A program made the position numbers and the translations under genes. The notes below the pieces were generated by a model. It did not search any database, had not been told where the DNA came from, and saw nothing but the letters and a program-made list of their open reading frames with translations. From Desulfoluna spongiiphila (GTDB taxonomy: Bacteria; Desulfobacterota; Desulfobacteria; Desulfobacterales; Desulfolunaceae), in the NCBI RefSeq assembly GCF_900101345.1, contig NZ_FMUX01000019.1, positions 1 to 64,000 of the forward strand: DNA of 64,000 nucleotides. Reading direction: 5' to 3'. Positions 16,885 to 25,215 of the stretch are shown piece after piece; the stretch's first letter is position 1, and each line of letters starts with the position of its first letter.

Positions 16885-19255
16885 TCCCAATATTTTGGGG
16901 CTTTCATTTATGCTTTGCATTTCCTACCTGATTCTTCTTTTTCTCCTTATTTTTTCTCCCCTTGCCTTTGGTGCTCGGGAGCCCTGGGCCCTTGCGACTT
17001 TAGAACTGGGCTGTTTCTTGGGAGTGGTGCTTTATCTTCTCGCTAATAAAGGAAAAAAGACAGTGTACCGGGTTCCCGGGTTTTTGCCCCTAGGACTATT
17101 TGTTTCCTGGCACCTCGTTCAGGCCGTTCCTCTTCCCGTTGCACTTGTCAAATGGGTGTCACCGGCCACGTATACCATTTATCGGGAGAGCCTTGGACAA
17201 CTATACGGGGTTAAGTGGATCCCCCTCTCAGTTGACCCCGGAAAATCCCTGGCCGAGTTTTTTCGTTTTTCTGCTTACCTTCTGTTCTATTGGTGGGTTG
17301 TGCACCTTCTTTCGTATCGTGCAAAACTCAAAAAAACTGTTTTAGTCGTTGCCGGGCTCGCGGGGTGCATGGCCGTCTATGCCATTGTGGAGACCCTTTT
17401 TACCAACGGGAAAATCTACGGTTTTTATGCTGGGCCTGCTAACAACACGCACATGGGGCCGTATGTGTACCATAACCACTATTCCGGATTTATGGGCATG
17501 ATGGTGCCCGTGGTGCTGGGGCTTTACCTTTACTATAGACCCCAGGTGAGGTATGGCACGTGGAGGGAGAGGGTTGTGGCGTTCTGGAGCGGTGCGGCTG
17601 GGCACCTTCACCTGCTGCTGGGATTTGCGGCTGTTCTAATGGGGACATCGGTGTTTCTCAGCCTGTCTCGCGGTGGGATCATCTCCCTGTGCCTTTCAAT
17701 GATCTGTTTGATCCGCTTTTTCTCTCTTCGCAAGGGTGCCTCTCCACGAAAGCGGTTTGTCTCCCTGTCTGTACTGCTGATTCTTTTGTCTGTCTCCTGG
17801 TTTGGCTGGGAGCCTATTGTTGAGCGGTTTGATAAGGCGTTTACCGAGGATGGGGAGTTGTCCAACTCTCGTTTTACCATTTGGGATGATGCCTATGAGA
17901 TGGTGAACGATTATCTTCTTACTGGCTCTGGTCTGGGGACCTTTAGTGCCATCTACCCGAGTTACAGGAGCTTGCCTGGCCAGAAATCCGTGGGCCATGC
18001 TCACAGTGATTATATCGAGTTGCTGGCCTGCGGAGGGGTTGTCAGTTTTCTGTTGGTGGCGTGGTTTGTTGCCGCGCTGTTTCGCGCCACCTGGGTAAGG
18101 TATCGCAACCGTCGCGATCCCTATGCCCAGTGCCTGTATCTCGGCTCCATTTCCGGGATTCTGGCGATTTTTTTTCACAGCGTGGTGGATTTTAATTTTT
18201 ACAGCAATGCCAATGGTTTGATTTTCTTTTTTATGTGCGGTCTTGCTGTTGCCGCTTCCCATACGCGTTTACGCGGAAGGAAGGAAACTTTTTTAAGGGA
18301 ATCCACACCGGCCCATAAGCGGGCCATGTGGGCTGTCACCGTCCTTTTTTTGGGGAGTGCCATCGTGTATCAGGGCGGATCTCTCTGGGCGTCGGCACTG
18401 TTTGCCCGTGTAGACGGCACGGTTGTCTCAAATGACACCTCTTCCGAGGAGTCGTCGCATGTTGTTGAGAATTTGAAACGAGCAACGTTTTTTGCACCTT
18501 TGGAGCCAGTGTACCCCTTTGCTCTGGCGCGGGTTTTTGACTTTTACGGAAAGGCTGCGGCACCTGAAGGTCTGTTGGTAAAAGCCCTGAGGTTATGTCC
18601 GGTGGACAGCACCGTACTTCAATACACCGCACGATACATGTGCAAGAAAAATCAAGCGGATCTGGGGCGGCACTATTTTGAGAGGGCCATTGCCCATGAC
18701 GTGGCAAATCCGGAAAGACTCAAGATGCTTGCCGGTTGGTTGCTGGGACGTGGAGAAACGGATGAAGCTACGGCTCATCTCAGGCAAGCAATGCTTCTGG
18801 ATGCGTCACGGCAGAATATCAAAGGGTGTATATCCCTGCTTCTGTACCATGGCGTGCCCAAGGAGGCCGTTTACGCGATGCTTCCCGAGCGCATCTACCC
18901 CCGCTTTGTGTTTGCCGACACGATGAGAGCCTTTGGATATCGTGAGCTATCCCGGGAGGTGACTGTTCGGTCCCTTGATTATCTGGAAACTGAAGACTCT
19001 GTGAGGCCTTGGCATTTTACCAAGGTGTACTGGACCTATATGAAAGAAAAAGACTACCACATGGCGCTGTCTGTCCTCCAGAAAGCGTCTGATTACTTTC
19101 CGGATCATGCAAAAATACGACTCCTTACCGGGGATACCTATGTAAAGATGGGTATTCCGTATCGTGCCGTCGAGGAGTACGAACGGGTGTTGATTGTTGA
19201 CCCGGATAACCGAAAAGCAACGGCAGGCTTAAAGCGCTTGTCATCCTACCTCTGA
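16865..19255 (+). CDS. O-antigen ligase/polymerase-domain protein with C-terminal TPRs
   Basis: A 797-residue protein. Residues 1-500 are polytopic, with about 12 membrane segments and the O-antigen ligase-type periplasmic region: VYHNHYSGFMGMMVPV at about 202-217, then SNSRFTIWDDA and GSGLGTF...GHAHSDYIELLACGG. Residues from about 540 to the end are soluble helical repeats (ALRLCPVDSTVLQYTAR, AIAHDVANPERLKML, YERVLIVDPDNRKATA), consistent with tetratricopeptide repeats. Such fusions polymerise or ligate exopolysaccharide at the periplasmic face. The start is ATG 16865, or TTG 16862, inside the wecB end. With the protein at 6717 the locus has two ligase/polymerase-like genes. Confidence 0.8.
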   Translation: MTSLLYNPNILGLSFMLCISYLILLFLLIFSPLAFGAREPWALATLELGCFLGVVLYLLANKGKKTVYRVPGFLPLGLFVSWHLVQAVPLPVALVKWVSPATYTIYRESLGQLYGVKWIPLSVDPGKSLAEFFRFSAYLLFYWWVVHLLSYRAKLKKTVLVVAGLAGCMAVYAIVETLFTNGKIYGFYAGPANNTHMGPYVYHNHYSGFMGMMVPVVLGLYLYYRPQVRYGTWRERVVAFWSGAAGHLHLLLGFAAVLMGTSVFLSLSRGGIISLCLSMICLIRFFSLRKGASPRKRFVSLSVLLILLSVSWFGWEPIVERFDKAFTEDGELSNSRFTIWDDAYEMVNDYLLTGSGLGTFSAIYPSYRSLPGQKSVGHAHSDYIELLACGGVVSFLLVAWFVAALFRATWVRYRNRRDPYAQCLYLGSISGILAIFFHSVVDFNFYSNANGLIFFFMCGLAVAASHTRLRGRKETFLRESTPAHKRAMWAVTVLFLGSAIVYQGGSLWASALFARVDGTVVSNDTSSEESSHVVENLKRATFFAPLEPVYPFALARVFDFYGKAAAPEGLLVKALRLCPVDSTVLQYTARYMCKKNQADLGRHYFERAIAHDVANPERLKMLAGWLLGRGETDEATAHLRQAMLLDASRQNIKGCISLLLYHGVPKEAVYAMLPERIYPRFVFADTMRAFGYRELSREVTVRSLDYLETEDSVRPWHFTKVYWTYMKEKDYHMALSVLQKASDYFPDHAKIRLLTGDTYVKMGIPYRAVEEYERVLIVDPDNRKATAGLKRLSSYL

Positions 19256-19367
19256 CGCGGCGAAAGCTGTTGATGAACCCAAGCAATATTCCCCCCTTAG
19301 CGTTTATGGTATCGGCACGAAAAGTGCCTGTCTTGGTGCATTCGTATCAAAAACCCGAGGGATTCTC

Positions 19368-20810
19368 ATGCTTAAAGAAAAGAACAGGGTTATTGTCCGG
19401 TTTCATCTCTTTATCGATGTGTTGATCACGATGGTGGCATTTGTAGGGGCTTATGGTATCAAGAAATACCTGCTGCCAGGCGGAGCAGGGGGGCTTTCTA
19501 CAGCGCCTAATTACTACACTCTTCTTTTTATGGTTACGGTTATTTGGGGGCTGACATTCCAGGCCTTTAACCTCTATGAGCCCTACCGCAAACGAAGCCT
19601 TATGCAGGTGCTGGTCAACGCTACCCAGGCAGTGTGCTTCTGTCTCCTTGTGTTTGGGTCCCTGCTGTATGCCTTGAAAAATCATGATGTCAGCCGCGGC
19701 ATGATCCTTATCTTCGGTGGCCTTAACATGGTGATGCTCTGTATCAGTAAGGCCATGATTTATCTGGTACTGGTCCGTATCCGAAAACGGGGGTACAACA
19801 CGCGGAATATTCTTGTTGTGGGGAGCCTGGAACGAGCGAAAGACATCCTGAAGAAAATCGAAAAACAGAAGGGCACGGGGTACACCATCCAAGGGTGCCT
19901 GGATACTGACCCTGTCCGCATCGGGCAGGAAGTCATCCCCGGTGTGACGGTGATCGACAATGTGGAAAAGCTGTCCGATATCCTCAAAGAGACCGTTGTC
20001 GATGAGTTGATCTTTGCCATGCCCATGAAGTTGATTCCCGAGGCGGCCACGTATTTGACCCTTGCAGAAAAAATGGGTGTGAGTGTCCGCATCGTTCCGG
20101 ACTGGCAGATCCACAACCTGGTATACAAACCGGGAAACGCGTCGGTCTCCTTTGAAACTTTTTTACAGATTCCCACCATGAAGATGCATATGATCTCTTC
20201 AGATGCTGTGGGGCTGATGCTGAAAAACGTCTATGACTATGTTTTTTCCTGCGTGATGCTGGTTCTATCATTGCCCTTCTTTCTTGTGGTCGCCGTGGCT
20301 ATTAAGATCATTTCACCCGGGCCAGTTTTTTATAAACAAAAACGCATGGGAGTGAACGGGCGGCTTTTTGACATCTATAAATTTCGTACCATGCTTGTCG
20401 GGGCGGAAAAAATGCTGGATGCCCTCAAGGAGGCTAACGAAGCCGACGGACCGGTTTTTAAAATCAGAAAAGATCCTCGTGTGATTCCGTATGCCGGGAC
20501 ATTTTTGAGGAAAACAAGCTTGGACGAGCTCCCCCAGTTGATCAACGTGGTGCGCGGAGAGATGAGCCTCATCGGGCCAAGGCCTCCCATTCCCAGCGAG
20601 GTCAGCGAGTATGAGCTTTGGCAGCGCCGAAGGCTCTCCATGAAGCCCGGTATGACCTGTATCTGGCAGGTAACACCCAATCGCAACGATGTCAGCTTTG
20701 ACGGGTGGATGAAGATGGATCTTGAATACATAGACAACTGGTCCCTGGGGCTGGATGCAAGGATTTTTCTGTCCACGATTCGTGCTGTTGTGACGGGGAG
20801 CGGACGCTAA
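19368..20810 (+). CDS. Polyprenyl-phosphate sugar-phosphate transferase (WcaJ/WbaP type)
   Basis: A 480-residue inner-membrane protein that starts repeat-unit synthesis by moving a sugar-1-phosphate to undecaprenyl phosphate. It has four N-terminal membrane segments (to about residue 135), a central CoA-binding-like domain (RNILVVGSLERAKDIL at about 144-159), a further membrane helix at about 285-308, and the catalytic C-terminal bacterial sugar transferase domain: FDIYKFRTM, then TFLRKTSLDELPQLINV and GEMSLIGPRPP, then LSMKPGMTCIWQV. The length is typical for the glucose-phosphate or galactose-phosphate transferring class. The IS5-like MITE begins just past the stop codon. Confidence 0.92.
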   Translation: MLKEKNRVIVRFHLFIDVLITMVAFVGAYGIKKYLLPGGAGGLSTAPNYYTLLFMVTVIWGLTFQAFNLYEPYRKRSLMQVLVNATQAVCFCLLVFGSLLYALKNHDVSRGMILIFGGLNMVMLCISKAMIYLVLVRIRKRGYNTRNILVVGSLERAKDILKKIEKQKGTGYTIQGCLDTDPVRIGQEVIPGVTVIDNVEKLSDILKETVVDELIFAMPMKLIPEAATYLTLAEKMGVSVRIVPDWQIHNLVYKPGNASVSFETFLQIPTMKMHMISSDAVGLMLKNVYDYVFSCVMLVLSLPFFLVVAVAIKIISPGPVFYKQKRMGVNGRLFDIYKFRTMLVGAEKMLDALKEANEADGPVFKIRKDPRVIPYAGTFLRKTSLDELPQLINVVRGEMSLIGPRPPIPSEVSEYELWQRRRLSMKPGMTCIWQVTPNRNDVSFDGWMKMDLEYIDNWSLGLDARIFLSTIRAVVTGSGR

Positions 20811-20811
20811 C

Positions 20812-21055
20812 CCGAATAGTCCATGAGAAAACGATTGAACCAAAGCAATAAAGCGTTATTGCGGCTAGTTACTGTGAAAAATTAAGGCATTTGTAAAATA
20901 CAAAATGTAATTCACGGTTTTCTGCTCGATTTCTTCACCCTTCGAGCGAACCGAGTGCACCCATCTTCTGCGTTATCAGAGCCTTGAGGTAAACAACTAC
21001 ATCTGCAGCTCTGATGCCTTGAATATGGGCGCACTCGACTCGTGAAATATCCGGG
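20812..21055. mobile_element. YTAR-inserting MITE, full copy 1 (about 244 bp)
   Basis: It begins CCCGAATAGTCCATGAG and ends CTCGTGAAATATCCGGG, giving terminal inverted repeats of about 17 bp. It is flanked by CTAA on both sides. It is nearly identical along its length to the copy at 38232-38477. No ORF is present. The 4-bp YTAR target duplication is the pattern known for IS5-type elements. Confidence 0.78.
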
Positions 21056-21059
21056 CTAA

Positions 21060-21211
21060 CCCGGATATTTTATGAGAAAACGACCAGGCTAAGACAATTA
21101 AGATGCCATTACAGATGGTTACTGGGGAAATATAGACATTTCAAAAATGCAAAATGTAATTCATCGTTTTCTACTCGATTTATTCATCCTTCGGCCCGTG
21201 AAATACCCGGG
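21060..21211. mobile_element. YTAR-inserting MITE, internally deleted copy 2 (about 152 bp)
   Basis: It directly follows copy 1, sharing the CTAA between them. It starts CCCGGATATTTTATGAG and ends CCCGTGAAATACCCGGG. It lacks the central part of the full copies and is more diverged, so it is an older or deleted derivative. A CTAA also follows its right end. Confidence 0.7.
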
Positions 21212-21304
21212 CTAAGCGTTAAAGTTTCTTTGGCATGGGGTGTTGCTTTGTATTCTTTGGAAGCACGATTTGCTGGTGTGATGTGTGGAGCCATGTCGGC
21301 TTGA

Positions 21305-21724
21305 ATTTTCCCTCAATACACGAGGTATTCATCGGAGATGCAGTCCTCCTTAGATCTGGACACCATCTGGTCAGAGGCCGTGAAGGGTGCGAAAGACCTT
21401 GGCCTGGATGGTCTGCATGTGAAGGTTATGGGTGCGACTACAGAGGCTGTTTTTTTCGACCGGAGATGGTGTGCCGGCAATGTCATACCGTTTATGACAG
21501 GAGAAGAAGAGCCCGGGTATCTGGCTGGTTTCGCAGAGACCGTAGGAGACGGCATCAGGGTGGAATTACTTTTTGAGAAGGGAAGGCGTATTCCGGCAGA
21601 GTCTATGTTGCGGAAGCGCATTGTTTTTTTAAAAGGGCTCATCGTAACTCGTATGTCTCAATTCGGTTTTTCGAAAAATCAGAAAAATGCATGGGGATCG
21701 TCCTGGTTATACGATACTCTTTGA
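21305..21724 (+). pseudogene. C-terminal remnant, possibly of a WecA/MraY-type transferase
   Basis: A reading frame of about 139 codons opens after a stop at 21302 with no credible start; the ATG at 21338 directly abuts GGAG. The protein contains LDLDTIWSEAVKGAKDLGLDGLHVKV and later ELLFEKGRRIPAESMLRKR. This is weakly reminiscent of the cytosolic C-terminal extension of some MraY/WecA-family GlcNAc-1-phosphate transferases. No membrane segments are present in what remains. I treat it as a truncated gene, but a free-standing small protein cannot be excluded. Confidence 0.35.
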
Positions 21725-22158
21725 GTAAATAAAGTTTATCCCATGACGGAATTACTCTGTGATTAACAGGTAAAAGTACTTGTGGGTTTTTATTTGTTAT
21801 GCTTAAGTGTTTACCTGTTATCCCCCCTGACGTTCACCATGCCCGGATCAGGCTTGGTGAGAAAAAATACCGAGAACCATACAACAGAGACCGCCAGGTA
21901 AAAGTGGCGGTTAACGCTGTGAAATGCCTTAGCAACGATGGGTTATGCTGTTCGGCGCTTCGGGCTTTGCGTTGTAATCTGTTCCGTCTTCTATATCTCC
22001 AACTTTCAGGTTTCAATCTTTCGTTAAGGTATGTCGTGTTTGCTGGTCGTGCGAAATATGTCGCCCATCAGAAGGCGATAAAGCAATATAACTCGGTTGA
22101 GAACTCTGGTTTTTTTGGAGACGACCGACTTGTTTAACTCATGCGTCAAGGGGGCACC
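21725..22158. other. Leader/intergenic region before the repeat-protein gene
   Basis: No convincing gene. A 112-codon frame (21799-22137) has no family features and no ribosome-binding site. The stretch GTTAACGCTGTGAAATGCC and surroundings show no clear regulatory motif. It probably contains the promoter and leader of the secreted repeat protein. Confidence 0.3.
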
Positions 22159-23112
22159 ATGAAAAAGTGGGTTGTTGTATTTATGTCGATATGTTTGGTT
22201 TTGGGTGCGGTTTCGCTAAGTTTCGGGGAGCCGGAAGAAGGACCTGTCTGGAAGACGGTACTGAACGATGCCATCAAGTTTGGTGGCGTCTCTGATTCTA
22301 CCATGATGCAGGAAGCCCTGCAGTTTGCGATGACCAACAACATCTCTTTGTCGGAATTCCTTTCCGAGGTCAACACCATCAACCCGGGAGCCGTTGAAAT
22401 TGCGCTGACATCCGGTTTCAAGGTGGTTGAAGACAAAAGCGCCGTTGTCACCGCTGCTTCCGAGACCAATGCAGATGTCGGCACTGTCGTGACGGCTGCC
22501 ATCGCAGCCGATATCCCGGCAGCCGATATTGTTACGGAAACCGTCAAGGCGGATCCCTCGTCGGCAGGAAAAGCCGTGGCTGCAGCCATAGCAGCCGATG
22601 CTTCTGCAACTGAGGTGGTAGCCGCAGTCGTATCAGCTGATCCCGCCACCGCCGGTGACGTTGTCACCGCCGCAATGGGTGCCGATGTTTCTGCCAGTGA
22701 GGTGGTAGCAGCGGCCGTAAAAGCAGATCCCACGACGGCAGGTACCGTCGTCACCTCCGCCCTTAATGCCGGTGCGCAGGCGGATGGGGTTGTCTTTTCC
22801 GCAGTGGCTGCTGATCAGTCCACCTCCAGCGTGGTGGTTGCCGCAGCCATTGATTCCGGCGAAAACGTATTGGAGGTTGTGGGCAGCGCCATGGAGGCGG
22901 GGGCAACTTCCGAGCAGATCACGGCCGGCGCCACCGAGGCTGGCTTGACGGCGGACGCCGCACAGGTTGCCATGGATACGGCTACCGAAGCCCAGACGTT
23001 TACCACAGAATCTCAAGATGACAGGGCCGAAATCGATACGAATGTCACCCCTGTAACTGAGGCCCCTGTATCTATAGACAATCCTCCTTCCGAGGATGTC
23101 AGCCCCAACTAA
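22159..23112 (+). CDS. Secreted Ala/Val-rich 29-residue-repeat protein of the EPS locus
   Basis: A 317-residue protein starting at the ATG behind the AAGGGGG site at 22148-22154. A signal peptide is seen in MKKWVVVFMSICLVLGAVSL with cleavage near FGEPEE. From about residue 107 come five consecutive repeats of exactly 29 residues. The repeats begin ETNADVG, ADPSSAG, ADPATAG, ADPTTAG and ADQSTSS, each followed by a hydrophobic VVTAA-type helix, a short A-D-x-x-A turn and a second EVV-type helix. Each repeat looks like a two-helix unit of an alpha-solenoid. An acidic Pro/Thr-rich tail follows. I recognise no named family. Its place between the initiating transferase and the outer-membrane barrel suggests a periplasmic or surface role in polymer export or anchoring. 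Confidence 0.8.
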   Translation: MKKWVVVFMSICLVLGAVSLSFGEPEEGPVWKTVLNDAIKFGGVSDSTMMQEALQFAMTNNISLSEFLSEVNTINPGAVEIALTSGFKVVEDKSAVVTAASETNADVGTVVTAAIAADIPAADIVTETVKADPSSAGKAVAAAIAADASATEVVAAVVSADPATAGDVVTAAMGADVSASEVVAAAVKADPTTAGTVVTSALNAGAQADGVVFSAVAADQSTSSVVVAAAIDSGENVLEVVGSAMEAGATSEQITAGATEAGLTADAAQVAMDTATEAQTFTTESQDDRAEIDTNVTPVTEAPVSIDNPPSEDVSPN

Positions 23113-23300
23113 TCGAGGCATGGATGGCAGGGGAGGGGTTCTGGGTGCACTTCGGGGAGGAAAGGCTCCTGTTGGTGCGGTTCTTTTCGGGCAAGAAGGC
23201 TCAATACGAGGGACGCGAGTTTCCTGTTGTTTTGCTCATTCCGGTCGTGACTTGTTGAGGCCGATTCTCAGCCTCATATTATAAAAACATAGGTGAAAAA

Positions 23301-24539
23301 GTGAAACGAACGAAGTGGATAGGGTGTGGGTTTGGGATTGTGGTGTTTCTGTTGATGGCCACTTCAGGGTGGTGCGATCTTTTTTCCCAGGAGATGTTCG
23401 GGCTTGAGTCCGATGTGATTCATCCCTTTATCTCCTTTTCCGGGGAATACACGGATAACGTGTTTGCCACCAACGACGACGAAGAAGACGACTTGATCAG
23501 CTACATTACCCCGGGGTTGTGGCTGGCACTTCCCGGTGCCGATGCCGAGGTGATCAACATTGCATCTTCCAGCTCTGTACCGGGCGGTATGTCCCAGACC
23601 CGGTTCCAGAATGAGGAGATGGGCAGGTATCAGGGCTTTTTCAGATATGCTCCGACCTTCGAAAACTATCTGGATTTCGACGAGCGGGATTTTATCTCCC
23701 ATAAACTCGATGCCTACGCGGCCTGGAACCTGGCCGGAGGCCTCTCCTTTGAATTGATGGATCAGTACCAGGACTCCCGGGACGCCGTAGAAGAAGAGAC
23801 GGACAGCGCAGAGTTCAACAACAACCTGCTGGCACTGACCACCTCCTATGCCATCAGTGATAAGCTGAAAGCGCGGGTGGACTTGGGCTACTACGATGTG
23901 AACTATAACTCGGACGCCCCGGAAAAGGATCGTAAGGACTTGACAGCAAAGGGTTTTGTCCTCTTTGATATCCGGCCCAAGACGACGCTCTTCGGCGAGA
24001 TCTCCCATACGGATATCGATTACGACACGAAAGATTTTGACAGTACGGAATTTAAGGTCTTTGCTGGGGTGAAATATGATGCCAGCGAGCGCATCAATGC
24101 CATGGGCAAAATCGGTTACATAAACAAGGACCTCGACGACCTTGATGAGACAGACGACACCATCGGCCTTGAGGCCTTTGTCAGTTACGACCTGAGTGAC
24201 CGCATCGACCTCTGCGCCAACGCGAAAAGAGGCAATGAGGAAACCACCACCAGTCGCTTTGTTACAGAAAGTATGTTGAGTGCTTCGGGAACCTACAGCC
24301 TGACGTCGCGTATCAGCTCTGCGCTGCGTCTTTCTGTCTCCGAGGAAGAGTACAAGAAAATCGACAGGGACGACACCACCTACACGGTCTCTCCGTCGGT
24401 CAAATATCTGTTTAACAAGCGAATCTACGGAAGCCTTGCTTATATGTATACGGACCGAAGCGCTTCCGGGCGGGACAAGAGCGACCAGAGCGATTACACG
24501 GAGAACAGCGTGATGCTGACCGTAACGGCTTCAATGTAG
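23301..24539 (+). CDS. Outer-membrane beta-barrel protein of the EPS locus (BBP2-like)
   Basis: A 412-residue protein with an N-terminal signal peptide (basic MKRTKW, hydrophobic FGIVVFLLMATSGW, cleavage near WCDL). The body is built of alternating amphipathic strands with Asp/Tyr-rich turns (KARVDLGYYDVNY, TLFGEISHTDIDY, RIYGSLAYMYTDR) and ends in aliphatic/aromatic-alternating VMLTVTASM. This matches putative beta-barrel porin 2 proteins that accompany Wza/Wzc in EPS loci. It may form or assist the outer-membrane secretion channel. The gene is followed by wza and wzc. Confidence 0.82.
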   Translation: MKRTKWIGCGFGIVVFLLMATSGWCDLFSQEMFGLESDVIHPFISFSGEYTDNVFATNDDEEDDLISYITPGLWLALPGADAEVINIASSSSVPGGMSQTRFQNEEMGRYQGFFRYAPTFENYLDFDERDFISHKLDAYAAWNLAGGLSFELMDQYQDSRDAVEEETDSAEFNNNLLALTTSYAISDKLKARVDLGYYDVNYNSDAPEKDRKDLTAKGFVLFDIRPKTTLFGEISHTDIDYDTKDFDSTEFKVFAGVKYDASERINAMGKIGYINKDLDDLDETDDTIGLEAFVSYDLSDRIDLCANAKRGNEETTTSRFVTESMLSASGTYSLTSRISSALRLSVSEEEYKKIDRDDTTYTVSPSVKYLFNKRIYGSLAYMYTDRSASGRDKSDQSDYTENSVMLTVTASM

Positions 24540-24677
24540 GGCAATACGGGGCTAAGGGAAACAAAGGGTCCGGTGTGGGGCCGTTTACGGAGACATACCT
24601 CGAGACACCGGTTGGTTTGGTTTTCCCTTAGCCTTTGCCCTCACAATTCCACGACTATTTCGCTATCGAAGGGAATT

Positions 24678-25214
24678 ATGAGAAATACAGCAGTACTCTT
24701 GATTGTTATCTTTTTTTTGGGTCCTCTTTGTCCGGCATCAGCACAAAACTTCCGGGTCGGCAAAGGGGATTTGTTGTCTATCAAGGTTTACGAGCACGAA
24801 GACCTGAGTATGAATGTGCGGGTCAGTGCCGACGGCACCATCAAGATGCCGTTTATCGGCAGTGTGAAGGTGAGCGGAATGACCGGGGGAGAGATTTCTG
24901 AGCATCTGGTTCGCCTGTATGTGGACGAAGAGTATCTCGTGAATCCTCAGATCAACGTTTTTATTGATGAGTACCGCAGCCGAAAAGCCAACATCCTGGG
25001 CCAGGTGAACGAACCCGGACGGTACGAGATCGATGAAGACACCTCCATAATGGTTCTTGTTACCATGGCGTCGGGGTTTACGCGCAGGGCGTATAAGAAA
25101 AGCGCCCAGGTTATTCGGCGAGTCAACGGAGAAAAAGAGATTATTGAAGACGTTGACATGGGCGACAAGGTGATCCCAGGGGATATCATTGTGATACAGG
25201 AGAGTTTTTTCTGA
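24678..25214 (+). CDS. Wza-type polysaccharide export protein (periplasmic Poly_export/SLBB)
   Basis: A 178-residue protein starting at ATG 24678 behind GAAGGGA (24668-24674). The frame opens further upstream but lacks a usable start there. A signal peptide runs to about residue 22 (CPASAQNF). The Poly_export domain is FRVGKGDLLSIKVYEHEDLS at about residues 24-43, with SADGTIKMPFIGSVKVSG following. An SLBB segment (ANILGQVNEPGRYEI) is at about 107-121. It is shorter than E. coli Wza and lacks the C-terminal outer-membrane helix, so it probably works with the separate barrel at 23301. The stop is one base before the wzc ATG. Confidence 0.9.
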   Translation: MRNTAVLLIVIFFLGPLCPASAQNFRVGKGDLLSIKVYEHEDLSMNVRVSADGTIKMPFIGSVKVSGMTGGEISEHLVRLYVDEEYLVNPQINVFIDEYRSRKANILGQVNEPGRYEIDEDTSIMVLVTMASGFTRRAYKKSAQVIRRVNGEKEIIEDVDMGDKVIPGDIIVIQESFF

Positions 25215-25215
25215 T

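Noticed and set aside
21799..22137. 112-codon ORF before the repeat-protein gene
   Set aside because: There is no ribosome-binding site, domain or typical codon pattern, and nothing suggests translation.
22146..22754. Long minus-strand frame antisense to the repeat protein
   Set aside because: It mirrors the GCC/GCT-rich repeat codons; the plus strand has a ribosome-binding site, signal peptide and exact 29-residue repeats.
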